Source of the DNA: Rhizobiaceae bacterium MnEN-MB40S
GTDB taxonomy: Bacteria; Pseudomonadota; Alphaproteobacteria; Rhizobiales; Rhizobiaceae
NCBI GenBank assembly: GCA_024343425.1
Contig: BRLC01000013.1
Coordinates: 124,001-188,000, forward strand
DNA length: 64,000 bases
Direction: 5' to 3'
A program made the translations under genes and the position numbers. The notes below the pieces were generated by a model, which had not been told where the DNA came from, made no database searches, and saw only the letters and a list, made by a program, of their open reading frames with translations. Shown in pieces: positions 26,684 to 35,773 of the stretch. Position 1 is the stretch's first letter. Each line of letters starts with the position of its first letter.

Positions 26684-28006
26684 TCAATACAGGAGCCAGA
26701 CGAGGCCGAGCGTGATTGCCGGAAAGGCCGCGAGGATGGCCACCCGAACGATGTCGGTGATGACGAAGGGTAGAACGCCGCGGAAGGTCTGACCGATCGG
26801 GATCTCCGGCGCCATGCCGTTGATGACGAACAGGTTCATGCCTACCGGCGGCGTGATCAGCCCGACCTCGACGACGATCAGAACAAGAATGCCGAACCAG
26901 AGTCCGAAATCGTCCGGCGAGAGGCCGAAATCGAGGGCAACCATGATCGGGAAGAAGATCGGCACGGTCAGCAGAACCATGGACAGGCTGTCCATGACGC
27001 AACCGAAGACCAGATAGAGCAGAAGCACGAGAAACAGCACAAACCAGGGGCTGAAGCTCTGCTCGGCGACGAAGGCCGCCATCTCCTGGGGCAGTTGCGT
27101 GAGCGCCAGGAAACTGTTGAAGAAGCCGGCGCCCAGTATGATCAGGAAGATCATGGCCGTGGTGTTTGCCGTCGATAATATCGCTTCCTTGAGCTTGCCG
27201 AAGGTCATGCCGCCGGACAAGAGGGCGACGACGCCGGTGCCTGCGGCGCCAACCGCGGCGGCTTCCGTAGGCGTGAAGACGCCTGCGTAGATGCCCCCGA
27301 CCACGAGCACGAATATCAGCATGACCGGCCAGACCGGAATCAGCGACTTCAACCGGTCGCCGTAGGACAGTCTTTCCCGTAGCTGTCCTGAATCCTTGCT
27401 TAAATGCGCGTAGATCGAAATCGCGATCATGTAGCTGATCGCCGCCAAAATGCCCGGTATGAAGGCCGCTGCGAACAATTTTGCGATATTCTGTTCCGTC
27501 AGAATGGCGTAGATGACCAGAATGACGGAGGGCGGAATGAGGATGCCAAGCGTGCCGCCGGCCGCCAGCGCTCCGGTCGCCAGAGGTCCGGAATAGCCGT
27601 ATTTGCGCAGTTCGGGCAAAGCGACCTGTCCCATGGTGGCGGCTGTTGCAAGCGATGAGCCACAGATGGCGCCGAAACCGGCACAGGCCCCGACGGCGGC
27701 CATGGCGACGCCGCCCCGTTTGTGGCCCAGCCAGTTTTCAGCGGCTTTGAAGAGCGCAGCCGACATGCCGCCGAGGGTCGCGAACTGCCCCATCAGCAAA
27801 AACAGCGGAATGATGGAAAAGGAATAGCTGGAGAAGGTGCCGTAGGTGGTGTGCTTTAGCTGCGAAAACACCATGCCCGTAGACCCTGTCACCAGATAGT
27901 TGCCCCCGAAGCCGACGACGAGCATCGCGATGGCGATCGGGATACGCAGGAATATCAGGGCAAGCAGAACGGGGAACGACCAGAGCCCGATTTCGAAATT
28001 CGTCAT
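26684..28006 (-). CDS. dctM: TRAP transporter large permease (DctM type)
   Basis: 440 residues with about 12 membrane helices, inner membrane. Family stretches include FSIIPLFLLMGQFATLGGMS, GAICGSSLATAATMGQVALPE and LATGALAAGGTLGILIPPS. The ATG at 28006 overlaps the dctQ stop (ATGA). A longer upstream frame is antisense-type overlap with dctQ. The solute-binding protein DctP is not next to it. The neighbours suggest a hydroxycinnamate or other aromatic acid as substrate. Confidence 0.93.
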   Translation of the reverse strand: MTNFEIGLWSFPVLLALIFLRIPIAIAMLVVGFGGNYLVTGSTGMVFSQLKHTTYGTFSSYSFSIIPLFLLMGQFATLGGMSAALFKAAENWLGHKRGGVAMAAVGACAGFGAICGSSLATAATMGQVALPELRKYGYSGPLATGALAAGGTLGILIPPSVILVIYAILTEQNIAKLFAAAFIPGILAAISYMIAISIYAHLSKDSGQLRERLSYGDRLKSLIPVWPVMLIFVLVVGGIYAGVFTPTEAAAVGAAGTGVVALLSGGMTFGKLKEAILSTANTTAMIFLIILGAGFFNSFLALTQLPQEMAAFVAEQSFSPWFVLFLVLLLYLVFGCVMDSLSMVLLTVPIFFPIMVALDFGLSPDDFGLWFGILVLIVVEVGLITPPVGMNLFVINGMAPEIPIGQTFRGVLPFVITDIVRVAILAAFPAITLGLVWLLY

Positions 28007-28509
28007 GGCTGGCGCTCCGCGGGATCGTACAGCGTTCTGAGCAGGCAATAGGCGGATACGACAACGAAGACCACAGCCCCCAAAAGCCCGGCGGCGTAGG
28101 CAATCCATACGGGGAACTGCAGGATGAAGGTGGTTTCCAGATAGCTCTTCTTGTCGAGCATGCCGAGCCAAAGTCGCCAGGCGATCAGGAACGCGACGAT
28201 CAGCATCAGCAGATTGGCGACGAAGTCGATGAACCGGTTGAACGCAGCGCCGAAGACCGGCTTGAACAGATCGACGCGGGCGTGACCGCCCTTGAACTGA
28301 CACCAGGGAAGGAAACAGAACACCGCAAAGCCGACGCCGATCTCCACCAGTTCGAAATCACCGGGAACCGGTCCGAGGCCAACGCCGATCATGGCGCGGC
28401 CGGCGATGCTGACACACGCCATCAGGACAACGGCGATCAACACCAGACCGCCCGCGAGCGCCGTGTATCTGGCGAGAAAGTCGACGACTGTGTTCAAGGT
28501 GCGGTGCAT
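28003..28509 (-). CDS. dctQ: TRAP transporter small permease (DctQ type)
   Basis: 168 residues with four membrane helices (about residues 15-37, 50-70, 90-108 and 130-152). The helix-two region ELVEIGVGFAVFCFLPWCQ and the following GHARVDLFKP are DctQ-typical. It is coupled to dctM. The crotonase gene is upstream on the same strand, 105 bases away. Confidence 0.88.
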   Translation of the reverse strand: MHRTLNTVVDFLARYTALAGGLVLIAVVLMACVSIAGRAMIGVGLGPVPGDFELVEIGVGFAVFCFLPWCQFKGGHARVDLFKPVFGAAFNRFIDFVANLLMLIVAFLIAWRLWLGMLDKKSYLETTFILQFPVWIAYAAGLLGAVVFVVVSAYCLLRTLYDPAERQP

Positions 28510-28614
28510 GCGTTCGTCGTGATCCTGTTCATCAACTTCCGGAATAAGAATTGTGGCGGACTATGACCAGAGGTTACGGACCGTAGCAAGCGTTGATTGC
28601 GGCGTATCCGTCGG

Positions 28615-29412
28615 CTACCGGAATACCGGCGCGCGTTTTTCCAGAAACGCTTTCAGACCTTCCTCCGCGTCCGATCCTGTCTGGGACAGCGCGGCGCTCA
28701 AACTTTCAACGAACAGGCCGTCAGCCCTGCTCATGTCGCTGATGCGGCTGATCGCGTTGATCATGAAATAGTTGGACAGCGATGCGTTTTTCGCGATCTT
28801 GCCTGCGAGTTCCACGGCTTTGTCCAGCGCCTTGCCTTCTTCGGCGAGGTAGTGGCTGAGGCCAAGGGCAAGCCCTTCTTCCGCGTTATATTTGCGGCCG
28901 GTGAGCATCATTTCGGTCATCCGGTCGGCGCCGAGTATCCGCCCGACGCGCACGGTCGCTCCGCCGCCGACAAAGATGCCGCGTCGACCTTCCGGCAACT
29001 GGTAGATCGTCGATGGTTCAGCGATGCGCACATGGGTGGATGTGGCGAGCTCCAGACCACCGCCAATCACGGCGCCGAACATGGCTGAAACGACCGGGAG
29101 ACCTCCGGACTGGATGATATCCATCACCCGATGCCAGTTTCGTGAGTGGTGGAGCGTATCTTCTGCGTTTCGCTGCACGTGCTCCGACAGATCGAGGCCC
29201 GAGCAGTAATGACCATGGCTGCCGGTAAGAACGACGGCGCGCACTCCCTCGGGCGGGTTGGAGAAAAAATCATCCAGTTTTTCAAGCAAGCCGTCATTCA
29301 TGGCGTTGCGTCGCTCTGGACGACACATTGTCAGTATGGCGATCGGGCCGTCCTGTTCTATGGACAGGATATTCTGAGCTTCGCTTGCTTTCTGCATTTG
29401 TCGGTATTCCAC
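28615..29412 (-). CDS. Crotonase (enoyl-CoA hydratase) family enzyme of the aromatic island
   Basis: 265 residues with the crotonase fold: PERRNAMNDGLLEKLDDF, oxyanion-hole region HGHYCSGLDLSEHVQ and MFGAVIGGGLELATSTHVR. It would hydrate the aryl-acrylyl-CoA made by the ligase, either as a simple hydratase (beta-oxidative route with the SDR) or as a hydratase/lyase. I could not decide between the two. A GTG at 29412 or an ATG at 29397 can be the start. A MarR-type site stands about 60 bases upstream (29471-29491). Confidence 0.85.
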   Translation of the reverse strand: MEYRQMQKASEAQNILSIEQDGPIAILTMCRPERRNAMNDGLLEKLDDFFSNPPEGVRAVVLTGSHGHYCSGLDLSEHVQRNAEDTLHHSRNWHRVMDIIQSGGLPVVSAMFGAVIGGGLELATSTHVRIAEPSTIYQLPEGRRGIFVGGGATVRVGRILGADRMTEMMLTGRKYNAEEGLALGLSHYLAEEGKALDKAVELAGKIAKNASLSNYFMINAISRISDMSRADGLFVESLSAALSQTGSDAEEGLKAFLEKRAPVFR

Positions 29413-29470
29413 TCCACCCTGCTTTTCGGAGAAAAGCCATCAAGCCGCCGGCTGACCAGTTGCGGCAAAA

Positions 29471-29491
29471 TTTGTTACTCCTGTAAACAGT
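29471..29491. promoter_or_regulatory. Second candidate MarR operator, before the crotonase-TRAP unit
   Basis: The 21-base site shares TTGTTAC at the left and AACA at the right with the 23337-23357 site. It is upstream of the minus-strand crotonase-dctQ-dctM unit, so the two halves of the island appear to carry the same type of site. Confidence 0.5.
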
Positions 29492-29538
29492 TTCCCATTA
29501 CAACAATATTGACGCCAAGGTCCAGCCCGCGCGCGTCG

Positions 29539-31737
29539 CTATTTTTCGGTGAAATCGAACACGCCGTCCCAGGCTTCCGGCGGCGTGGCGATAAAGCCGG
29601 AAAGACGTTTGGCGAATGTCTCATACATCGGCCTGATGCGATCCGGCGCCATGCCGGCCAGGCGGGAAACGGTTTCCTGCGCTTCTTCGAAACGTCCTCC
29701 GCGGTAGGCTGCGAGAAAAGCGTCATGGGTTTCGAAAAATGCGGTCTCGTCATGCAGACCGTTCTTTTCGATTAACGTATATAGGACAAGCGGGCTGTCG
29801 CGGCCAACCACGCGCACCCGGTCAACCTCCAGCGCCCGATAGCCTTCGGGAATGGTCGTGTTTGCTTCGAGCAGCGATTGTTCGAACAGGAGCATCAGGC
29901 CGTAATATTTGGTTATGCCTTCTATACGCGACGCCACATTGGCGGCGTCGCCGATGACCGAATAGCTGAAGCGCTGTGTCGAACCCAGATTGCCGACCAG
30001 ACATTCGCCGGTGTGCAAGCCCACGCCCATCCGGATACCGTAACCCTTTTCCGCGTTGAGGGCGTCGAGGCGGTTCGCCATCTGCACGGTTGCTCCCAGC
30101 GCCGCTGTGCGGTGGTTTTCGACGGTCAAAGGCGCGTTCCAGAACGCCAGGATCGCATCGCCCATATACTTGTCGATCGTCGCTTCGGATTTCAGCAGTT
30201 CGTCAGTCATCGGCGTCAGGAAATTGTTCAGCAGCTGGGTCAGTTCCTGCGGGCTCAGCGCCTCGGAGATCGTCGTAAATCCCCGGATGTCACAGAACAG
30301 CAAGGTCAGTTCCCGGGTTTCCCCGCCGAGATTGAGCGCGCTTGGATTTTCCGTCAGCCGCTCGACAAGCGATGGCGCGAGATAACGGCCAAAGGCGTTG
30401 CGGATGAACCGTTTTTCCTGCTCGCTGCCGAGATATTGCAGCAACGTGATCGAAAAATAACTGACCAGGATCGCGAATAGCAGCGGAATGGGATCGAGCA
30501 GAACGTGTCGCTCGGCGAACATGTACCAGGACAGGCCAATGGCGCCGGCGGCCATGAGCAGTGCCAGAACGGCGCTGATCATAAAACGTCCGGGCCTGAC
30601 GGCGGTGACCAGGAAAAGAATCGCAAACAGAGCGAGAGCGTATTCCAGGCCTGTCATGTAATCCGGCCGGTGCAGAAACGTTCCTGACATAATCTGGTCG
30701 ATGATCTCGGCATGTACGTTCACGCCAGGATAGCCTGAAGCAAGGGGGGTTATCACCAGATCCCGCAAGCCAATGGCGCTCGTGCCAATCAGTGCGATAT
30801 GTCCGGCGATGCGCTCCTGGAGTTGCTGAGGATCAAGAGAGCCATCAAGAAGACTTTTTACTGAAAGAGTGTTGTCGCCTGCGCGGCCGCTATAGTAGAT
30901 CCACAGACTGCCGTCCGCATCGGTTTCCGCGATGTAGTCCCCGACTTTCACGCTGACGACCGCAGGCAGTCCCGTATCGGCTTCGCCGCTGGCGCCAGTG
31001 CTCTTGACAGTAAAATTGGATGCCTGTTGCGCGACCCGCAACGTTTCCATGGCAAGGCTCGGATACGTGTTCTCCTCGGACACGGCGATGATCGGCACCT
31101 TGCGCACAACACCGTCGAAGGTATGGGGAAAGCTGAAGAAGCCGAGGCCCTGCGCGGCTTCTTCGATCAGCGGCAGCACATCCATGCTGCCATGATATTT
31201 TTGCAGGACGTCCCGGGGGTCCGGGCCGAGCCAGGCCCATCCGGTTTTCGGTTCCGGTATCTTTGAAACGAAATAGCCAGCGAGGGCGAATCCGATGACG
31301 GTCTGCGCCTGCTGCAGCGCTTCTGCGAAAAGTACATCATTGTCGAGTTCGGGCGCGCCGTCCGGAAATGAGATTTCGGCTCCCAGGTCTCGCAATGTTT
31401 CCAGTGATCGCGACGGAGAACTCCTATCGTCTTCCGGAAAGGCGACGTCGAAACCGATGGCGGCTGCGCCGTTCGATGCAAGGATCTGAACCAATTCAGC
31501 CAATTGCGACCGCGGCCAGGGCCACTGTCCCAGCGCTTCCAGTGACGCCTCGTCGATGTCGACGACAAGGATCGGCGTCTGTGCGTATTCACGCGGCTTC
31601 AGGCGTTGGTATTCGTCAAATATGAGAGATGACAGACGCTCCGTTCCAAACATGGCGAGCAGACCCAGCAGGACCATGGAAAACAAGCCCGCATATACGG
31701 CGTTCAGCCGGGAAAATCGGAAGTTCGATAGGGTCAA
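29539..31737 (-). CDS. CHASE2-domain adenylate/guanylate cyclase
   Basis: 732 residues. One N-terminal membrane segment (12-32) is followed by a large periplasmic CHASE2 domain (35-330: PILVVDIDEASLEALGQWPWPR, split; later VALIGTSAIGLRDLVITP), three more helices (about 355-440) and a class III cyclase domain (480-650). The two metal Asp residues are present in LLFCDIRGFTTISEAL and KYMGDAILAFW, and the catalytic Asn/Arg in GDAANVASRIEG, so it should be active; the Lys in KYMGD and Asp in VIGDAAN favour ATP, that is cAMP. The start is TTG and lacks a good ribosome site. It is divergent from a TPR-barrel and FecR gene pair. Confidence 0.92.
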   Translation of the reverse strand: MTLSNFRFSRLNAVYAGLFSMVLLGLLAMFGTERLSSLIFDEYQRLKPREYAQTPILVVDIDEASLEALGQWPWPRSQLAELVQILASNGAAAIGFDVAFPEDDRSSPSRSLETLRDLGAEISFPDGAPELDNDVLFAEALQQAQTVIGFALAGYFVSKIPEPKTGWAWLGPDPRDVLQKYHGSMDVLPLIEEAAQGLGFFSFPHTFDGVVRKVPIIAVSEENTYPSLAMETLRVAQQASNFTVKSTGASGEADTGLPAVVSVKVGDYIAETDADGSLWIYYSGRAGDNTLSVKSLLDGSLDPQQLQERIAGHIALIGTSAIGLRDLVITPLASGYPGVNVHAEIIDQIMSGTFLHRPDYMTGLEYALALFAILFLVTAVRPGRFMISAVLALLMAAGAIGLSWYMFAERHVLLDPIPLLFAILVSYFSITLLQYLGSEQEKRFIRNAFGRYLAPSLVERLTENPSALNLGGETRELTLLFCDIRGFTTISEALSPQELTQLLNNFLTPMTDELLKSEATIDKYMGDAILAFWNAPLTVENHRTAALGATVQMANRLDALNAEKGYGIRMGVGLHTGECLVGNLGSTQRFSYSVIGDAANVASRIEGITKYYGLMLLFEQSLLEANTTIPEGYRALEVDRVRVVGRDSPLVLYTLIEKNGLHDETAFFETHDAFLAAYRGGRFEEAQETVSRLAGMAPDRIRPMYETFAKRLSGFIATPPEAWDGVFDFTEK

Positions 31738-31909
31738 TGTCGATTCAGGGCCGTTTGAACTGAGGCAATTTCGTCACAGGTCATTTGAATCTGCATTTAT
31801 GGCCCCTTAATTCAAGAAATTGTAAGTTTCTACTGATCGGCGAATCTTTACTTGCTATTCCCGCTTCAGTAATTTCCATCGCATCTTAATACTTCTTTGG
31901 CGAGTGGGG

Positions 31910-33214
31910 ATGAGTCTGGATTTTCCGAAATACGTCCTGATTTGCGCGGCATTGTTGGCGGGAACCGTCAATGTGGCGCTCGCTGAAGATGTGACCTACG
32001 AGCAGATATTGGACGATCCGGACAATATCGATCTCAACTATCAGTATGCGCAGCAACAGGCTGTGAAGGGCGATCTCGAACAGGCGTCCGCCGCGCTCGA
32101 GCGCATCCTGCTGTTGCAGCCGAACTACGACAACGCGAGGCTGTTTTACGCAATCGTCCTGTTTCGGCTGGACGACATGGAAGGATCGAAGCGGGAACTC
32201 GAACTGCTTCAGGATCGTCCGCTCAGCCCGAGCCAGCAGTCGGAAGTCAGGAAATATCTGGCGCAGGCCGTTTCCAGGTCCAAGACAACCCGCGTCTTCG
32301 GCTATGTCACCACCGGTTTTCGTGTGGACAGCAATCCGGACCTGACGACGGAATCGGTCGTCGATCTGAACGGCAATCAGCTTGGAAACAATCCGCAGAC
32401 CGACGTCGCCTTCGTCGCCAATGCGGGCGTTCGCATGGAGCACACCATTCCCGGAGGCGCCGGGAATTTCATATTTATCGAAGCCGCCGGCGATCTCAAC
32501 GAACAGTTTCAGGTTTCTGAAGCGGACTACGTCGATGGCGGGGCCAAACTCGGCGCCACGCTGTTCTTCGGCGATCTTGAAGTGACCGCGAACGGCTTCG
32601 CCGACGTCCTTTCGCTGGAAGGGCAGCTTTATCGCGCTTCGTACGGCGGAAATCTGCAGTTCAGTTACGCGATCAATCCGCGACTGGACGTGTTCGTGAG
32701 CGGGGGTCTGGGCTACGAAGACTATTACCGGGTTTCCGAGGATTCAGCCGGCAGCGCCCGCGATGGTTGGCTCACGCGCGCGTCGACCGGGTTCAGCTAT
32801 CTGACAAGCGAAACCAACAAGGTCGTTGCAAGGGTGAATGGCTACTTCAAGGACGCTGCTTTCGAAAGCTACTCCTATGACGCCCTCGAACTCGTGCTGA
32901 GCGACACGTGGCTTCTCGGGCGCGGGCAGTATATCAAGGGCATCGTGTCTTATCGCTGGCTCGACTACCGGCAGGCGAATCCGATTTATTCGCCCTTCAT
33001 GGCCCAGCAGGACGAACTGTTCAAAGCCCGTCTCGCCTATGGCGCGCCGGTGGGCACCCTGCTCGAATTTGTCAATTTGGAATCCCCGGAAGCGTTCGCA
33101 GACATCAATTTCCAGATCGGCGTGAACTACCTTGACCAGGATTCCAATATTCCGAACTACATCGCAAACAGTCTCTCGGCGGATGTTCTGCTGACCAAAC
33201 GGTTTGAATACTAG
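31910..33214 (+). CDS. TPR-containing outer-membrane beta-barrel protein
   Basis: 434 residues. Signal peptide 1-24 (ending VALAED), a TPR-like helical part (30-115: YQYAQQQAVKGDLEQASAAL, then LLQPNYDNARLFYAIVLFRL) and a C-terminal barrel (130-434) with alternating beta strands and the terminal LLTKRFEY. The plan resembles TPR-barrel proteins such as the Slam-type secretion factors, but I cannot assign that function. A GTG two codons upstream is an alternative start. It leads a plus-strand unit with the FecR and SD-like genes, divergent from the cyclase. Confidence 0.72.
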   Translation: MSLDFPKYVLICAALLAGTVNVALAEDVTYEQILDDPDNIDLNYQYAQQQAVKGDLEQASAALERILLLQPNYDNARLFYAIVLFRLDDMEGSKRELELLQDRPLSPSQQSEVRKYLAQAVSRSKTTRVFGYVTTGFRVDSNPDLTTESVVDLNGNQLGNNPQTDVAFVANAGVRMEHTIPGGAGNFIFIEAAGDLNEQFQVSEADYVDGGAKLGATLFFGDLEVTANGFADVLSLEGQLYRASYGGNLQFSYAINPRLDVFVSGGLGYEDYYRVSEDSAGSARDGWLTRASTGFSYLTSETNKVVARVNGYFKDAAFESYSYDALELVLSDTWLLGRGQYIKGIVSYRWLDYRQANPIYSPFMAQQDELFKARLAYGAPVGTLLEFVNLESPEAFADINFQIGVNYLDQDSNIPNYIANSLSADVLLTKRFEY

Positions 33215-33242
33215 AGCGGCCCGGGGAGAAAGCGGAAAACGA

Positions 33243-34568
33243 ATGCTTCGGATGTACAAAACGGCTTTGTTGGGTTTGCTGGCGGGCGCTGCGCTGTGCC
33301 TTCCCGATCTCGCGACCAGCGCCCTTGCTGAAGCAAAGGTTGGCGTCAGCGCGGCCGTTACCGGCAGGGCCTTCGTGCGAAGCGGCGGAGCCGAGCGTCG
33401 GGCGACGGTCGAAGAGAGCATCTTTCTGCAGGACGAGGTGCTGACGAAACAGCAGAGCGCGTTGCAGATATTGCTTCTCGATCAGTCCGTTTTCACGGTG
33501 GGTGAAAACTGCGAGATGGTCATCGACCGATTTGTTTTCGACCCGGACACCGATGCAGGCGAAATGAGCGGTCGCGTCCTCAAAGGCGCCTTCCGCTTCA
33601 TGAGCGGCAAGATCGGCAAGGCGAATCCAAGCAATGCAAACATAGCCACTCCATCCGGCACGATCGGCATTCGCGGCACCATGATGGAAGGAATCGTGGG
33701 CAAGGATGCGATCAACCTTGCGCAGCTTTCCGGCCTGTCGGTCGGAAACGCCGATCCGGAGAAGGCTTTTCTGGCGGTTCTTCGCGGACCGGGCCACGGA
33801 ACCAACGTGCTGACCCGCACCGGCATCATCACGGTAGGCAACAGCGCGGGCAAGAAAACGATTGCGACGCCAAATTATGGCGTGTTCGTGCCGGGCCCGG
33901 GCATCCGTCCGATCGGTCCCTTCAAGATCAACGGCGACATCCTGTCCTATCTCAATCTGTATCTGCGGACGCGACCGGGTGACGGGCCGTCCTATGGCGG
34001 GAACGACGCCTCCGGCGAGGAGGCCTCCGGCCAGGATTATTTCAATACGCCGGATGATGTCGGATCTCCATTGAACGACCAGTTCGCCGACGAATTTTTC
34101 GATACCCAGGCCGTCAACGAAGACGATGGCGGTGGAAACGAAGGCAACTTCGGCAATGAGGGCAACTTTGGCAACGAAGGCAACTTCGGCAATGAAGGTA
34201 ACTTCGGGAACGAAGGCAATTTCGGGAACGAGGGTAACTTCGGCAACGAAGGCAACAACGGCAACTACGGCAACTACGGGAATTACGGCAACGAAGGTAA
34301 TTACGGAAACTACGGCAATGAAGGCAACGAGGGGAATGGCGGTGTAATCATCACAAACGTCCCGAGCTTCTCTGCCAATGATGCTCCCAACGCCTTCCAA
34401 AGCCAGGAAGGCGGTTTTGAAGCAACCGGGGAAGGTTTCGGCAGGAGAGGCGGTTTCGGACGTCGCGGCGCCTTCGGCGAAGGTTTCGGGGGCTTCGACG
34501 GGTTCGGTGGCGGCGGCGGCCGGTTTGAAGGCGGGTTCGGTCGCAATCGCAATCGTTCGTCCGACTGA
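33243..34568 (+). CDS. FecR-domain protein with 23 Gly-Asn-X repeats
   Basis: 441 residues. Signal peptide (1-28, ending LAEA), a FecR domain (about 30-200: DEVLTKQQSALQILLLDQS, TPSGTIGIRGTMMEGIVG), a linker, then residues 298-366 made only of 23 GN-X units (X mainly E and F, later Y), and a Gly/Phe/Arg-rich tail. FecR domains occur next to CHASE2-cyclases in other Proteobacteria and are thought to be periplasmic sensor or ligand parts. The low-complexity region could be a surface-exposed or assembling segment. It follows the TPR-barrel by 28 bases. Confidence 0.82.
   Translation: MLRMYKTALLGLLAGAALCLPDLATSALAEAKVGVSAAVTGRAFVRSGGAERRATVEESIFLQDEVLTKQQSALQILLLDQSVFTVGENCEMVIDRFVFDPDTDAGEMSGRVLKGAFRFMSGKIGKANPSNANIATPSGTIGIRGTMMEGIVGKDAINLAQLSGLSVGNADPEKAFLAVLRGPGHGTNVLTRTGIITVGNSAGKKTIATPNYGVFVPGPGIRPIGPFKINGDILSYLNLYLRTRPGDGPSYGGNDASGEEASGQDYFNTPDDVGSPLNDQFADEFFDTQAVNEDDGGGNEGNFGNEGNFGNEGNFGNEGNFGNEGNFGNEGNFGNEGNNGNYGNYGNYGNEGNYGNYGNEGNEGNGGVIITNVPSFSANDAPNAFQSQEGGFEATGEGFGRRGGFGRRGAFGEGFGGFDGFGGGGGRFEGGFGRNRNRSSD
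34134..34340 (+). repeat. In-frame coding repeat (23 x 9 bases)
   Basis: 23 consecutive 9-base units encode Gly-Asn-X within the FecR-domain gene. Units are often paired as an 18-base direct repeat (GNEGNF, six in a row). Synonymous codon drift (ggc/gga, aac/aat, gaa/gag) shows the repeats are not freshly copied. Such tracts are prone to length change by slippage or recombination. Confidence 0.9.
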
Positions 34569-34611
34569 TATCGACCGTGTTTTCGCGGTCCTGCCTGGGC
34601 CAATAGTCGCC

Positions 34612-35763
34612 ATGAAGATTCTAAACAGCGTAGCGCTTGCTGTTTCACTGTGCGCCGGCGTGCTGCAAACGGCAGCCGAAGCCGGAACGCGGGAATCCTG
34701 GAAACACTCCTGCTACGTCTATCGCGACATGAACCGCAACGGGAAGTTCGATATGGGCGATCGCCCGTATGGACGCCTGCCCATCGAACTCGAACGGCCC
34801 GACGGCAGCATTACGGGCGTGCGCTCGAATATCGACGGATTCGCCAATTTCGTCACGTCGATCGGCAACAAGGACGCCGAGATCCATGAAGCGGGCGTCT
34901 ACAGCTTGCGGGCCATCCATCCCAAGGGCTGGCAATCGCTGTCGGATGCAGATCAGCAGCAATACGAATTCGTCGAACGGGTGAACGCCGGCGGAGGTTT
35001 GACGCCGGTGGAAACCTGCGCGCCGATTGGCGTTGCGCCGATTTTATCGGTGCGTGGTCGTTTTGTCGCCGAGGACGACGCTGGCGCGGGTGAGTACGAG
35101 GTGCTTGCTCTGGGGCCGGATGGCGCCTACCACACGGTATCCACGGATACGAAGGGGAATTATCGGTTTATCGCTGAGCCGGGTGATTGGATCGTCGAGA
35201 TCAGGGACGCGGACGGCGCCACGGTTTCGCTGAGGCCGGTCACCGTGGAATACGGCGCTGTCATGATGTCGGCGACCGTCCTGGATCAGCAGGCGGCGCC
35301 GCTAGAGGATTCGGGCGCGCAAAAGCTCGGATTCGATGACCTTATCATCTCTGACAGCCTGTTCGAGATTCCATCCGGCTATGGCGGACTGGAATGGCGA
35401 AACTGGATTGCCGTGCATAACCGTTTCTACTCCGGCTCCGGTTACGTGAATCTGACCACGAGTTCGGAATATGTCGCTTACAACAGTTCCGGCGTCCCGT
35501 CCTGGATGGCGAGCGAGGAACCCTTCGATTTCATCGGAACATATATCGGCGTCGCCTGGCCGAGAGGCGAAGAGGACGATGTCTTTATCAAGGCGTGGCG
35601 CGGCGCGGATCTCGCCTATTCCGACCGGTTGCGCCTCAGCGACAACGGGCCTGTATTTTTCAGCGCCGACTACCGGGGCATTACGAGACTGGAATTCAGT
35701 TCAGGCAATTACGAGCGCATCGTGCTTGACGATTTTCAGTATCGCCTCGGCGTGGAGCAGTGA
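34612..35763 (+). CDS. Secreted protein with SD-repeat-B-like domain, function unknown
   Basis: 383 residues with a signal peptide (1-23, ending AEAG). Residues 33-80 read CYVYRDMNRNGKFDMGDRP followed by GRLPIELERPDGSI and SNIDGFANFV, the Ca-binding-like DxNxNGxxDxGD pattern of SdrD B-type domains. Residues 145-220 form a second beta-sandwich-like unit with carboxypeptidase-regulatory-like features (DTKGNYRFIAEPGDWIVEI), and residues 240-383 a beta-rich domain of unknown type. It follows the FecR gene by 43 bases in the same orientation. It is probably a periplasmic or surface partner. Confidence 0.7.
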   Translation: MKILNSVALAVSLCAGVLQTAAEAGTRESWKHSCYVYRDMNRNGKFDMGDRPYGRLPIELERPDGSITGVRSNIDGFANFVTSIGNKDAEIHEAGVYSLRAIHPKGWQSLSDADQQQYEFVERVNAGGGLTPVETCAPIGVAPILSVRGRFVAEDDAGAGEYEVLALGPDGAYHTVSTDTKGNYRFIAEPGDWIVEIRDADGATVSLRPVTVEYGAVMMSATVLDQQAAPLEDSGAQKLGFDDLIISDSLFEIPSGYGGLEWRNWIAVHNRFYSGSGYVNLTTSSEYVAYNSSGVPSWMASEEPFDFIGTYIGVAWPRGEEDDVFIKAWRGADLAYSDRLRLSDNGPVFFSADYRGITRLEFSSGNYERIVLDDFQYRLGVEQ

Positions 35764-35773
35764 TTCCGCGCGT

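Noticed and set aside
34134..34340. Repeat tract considered as CRISPR or tandem satellite
   Set aside because: Units of 9 bases are in frame, without spacers, and encode Gly-Asn-X in a supported gene.
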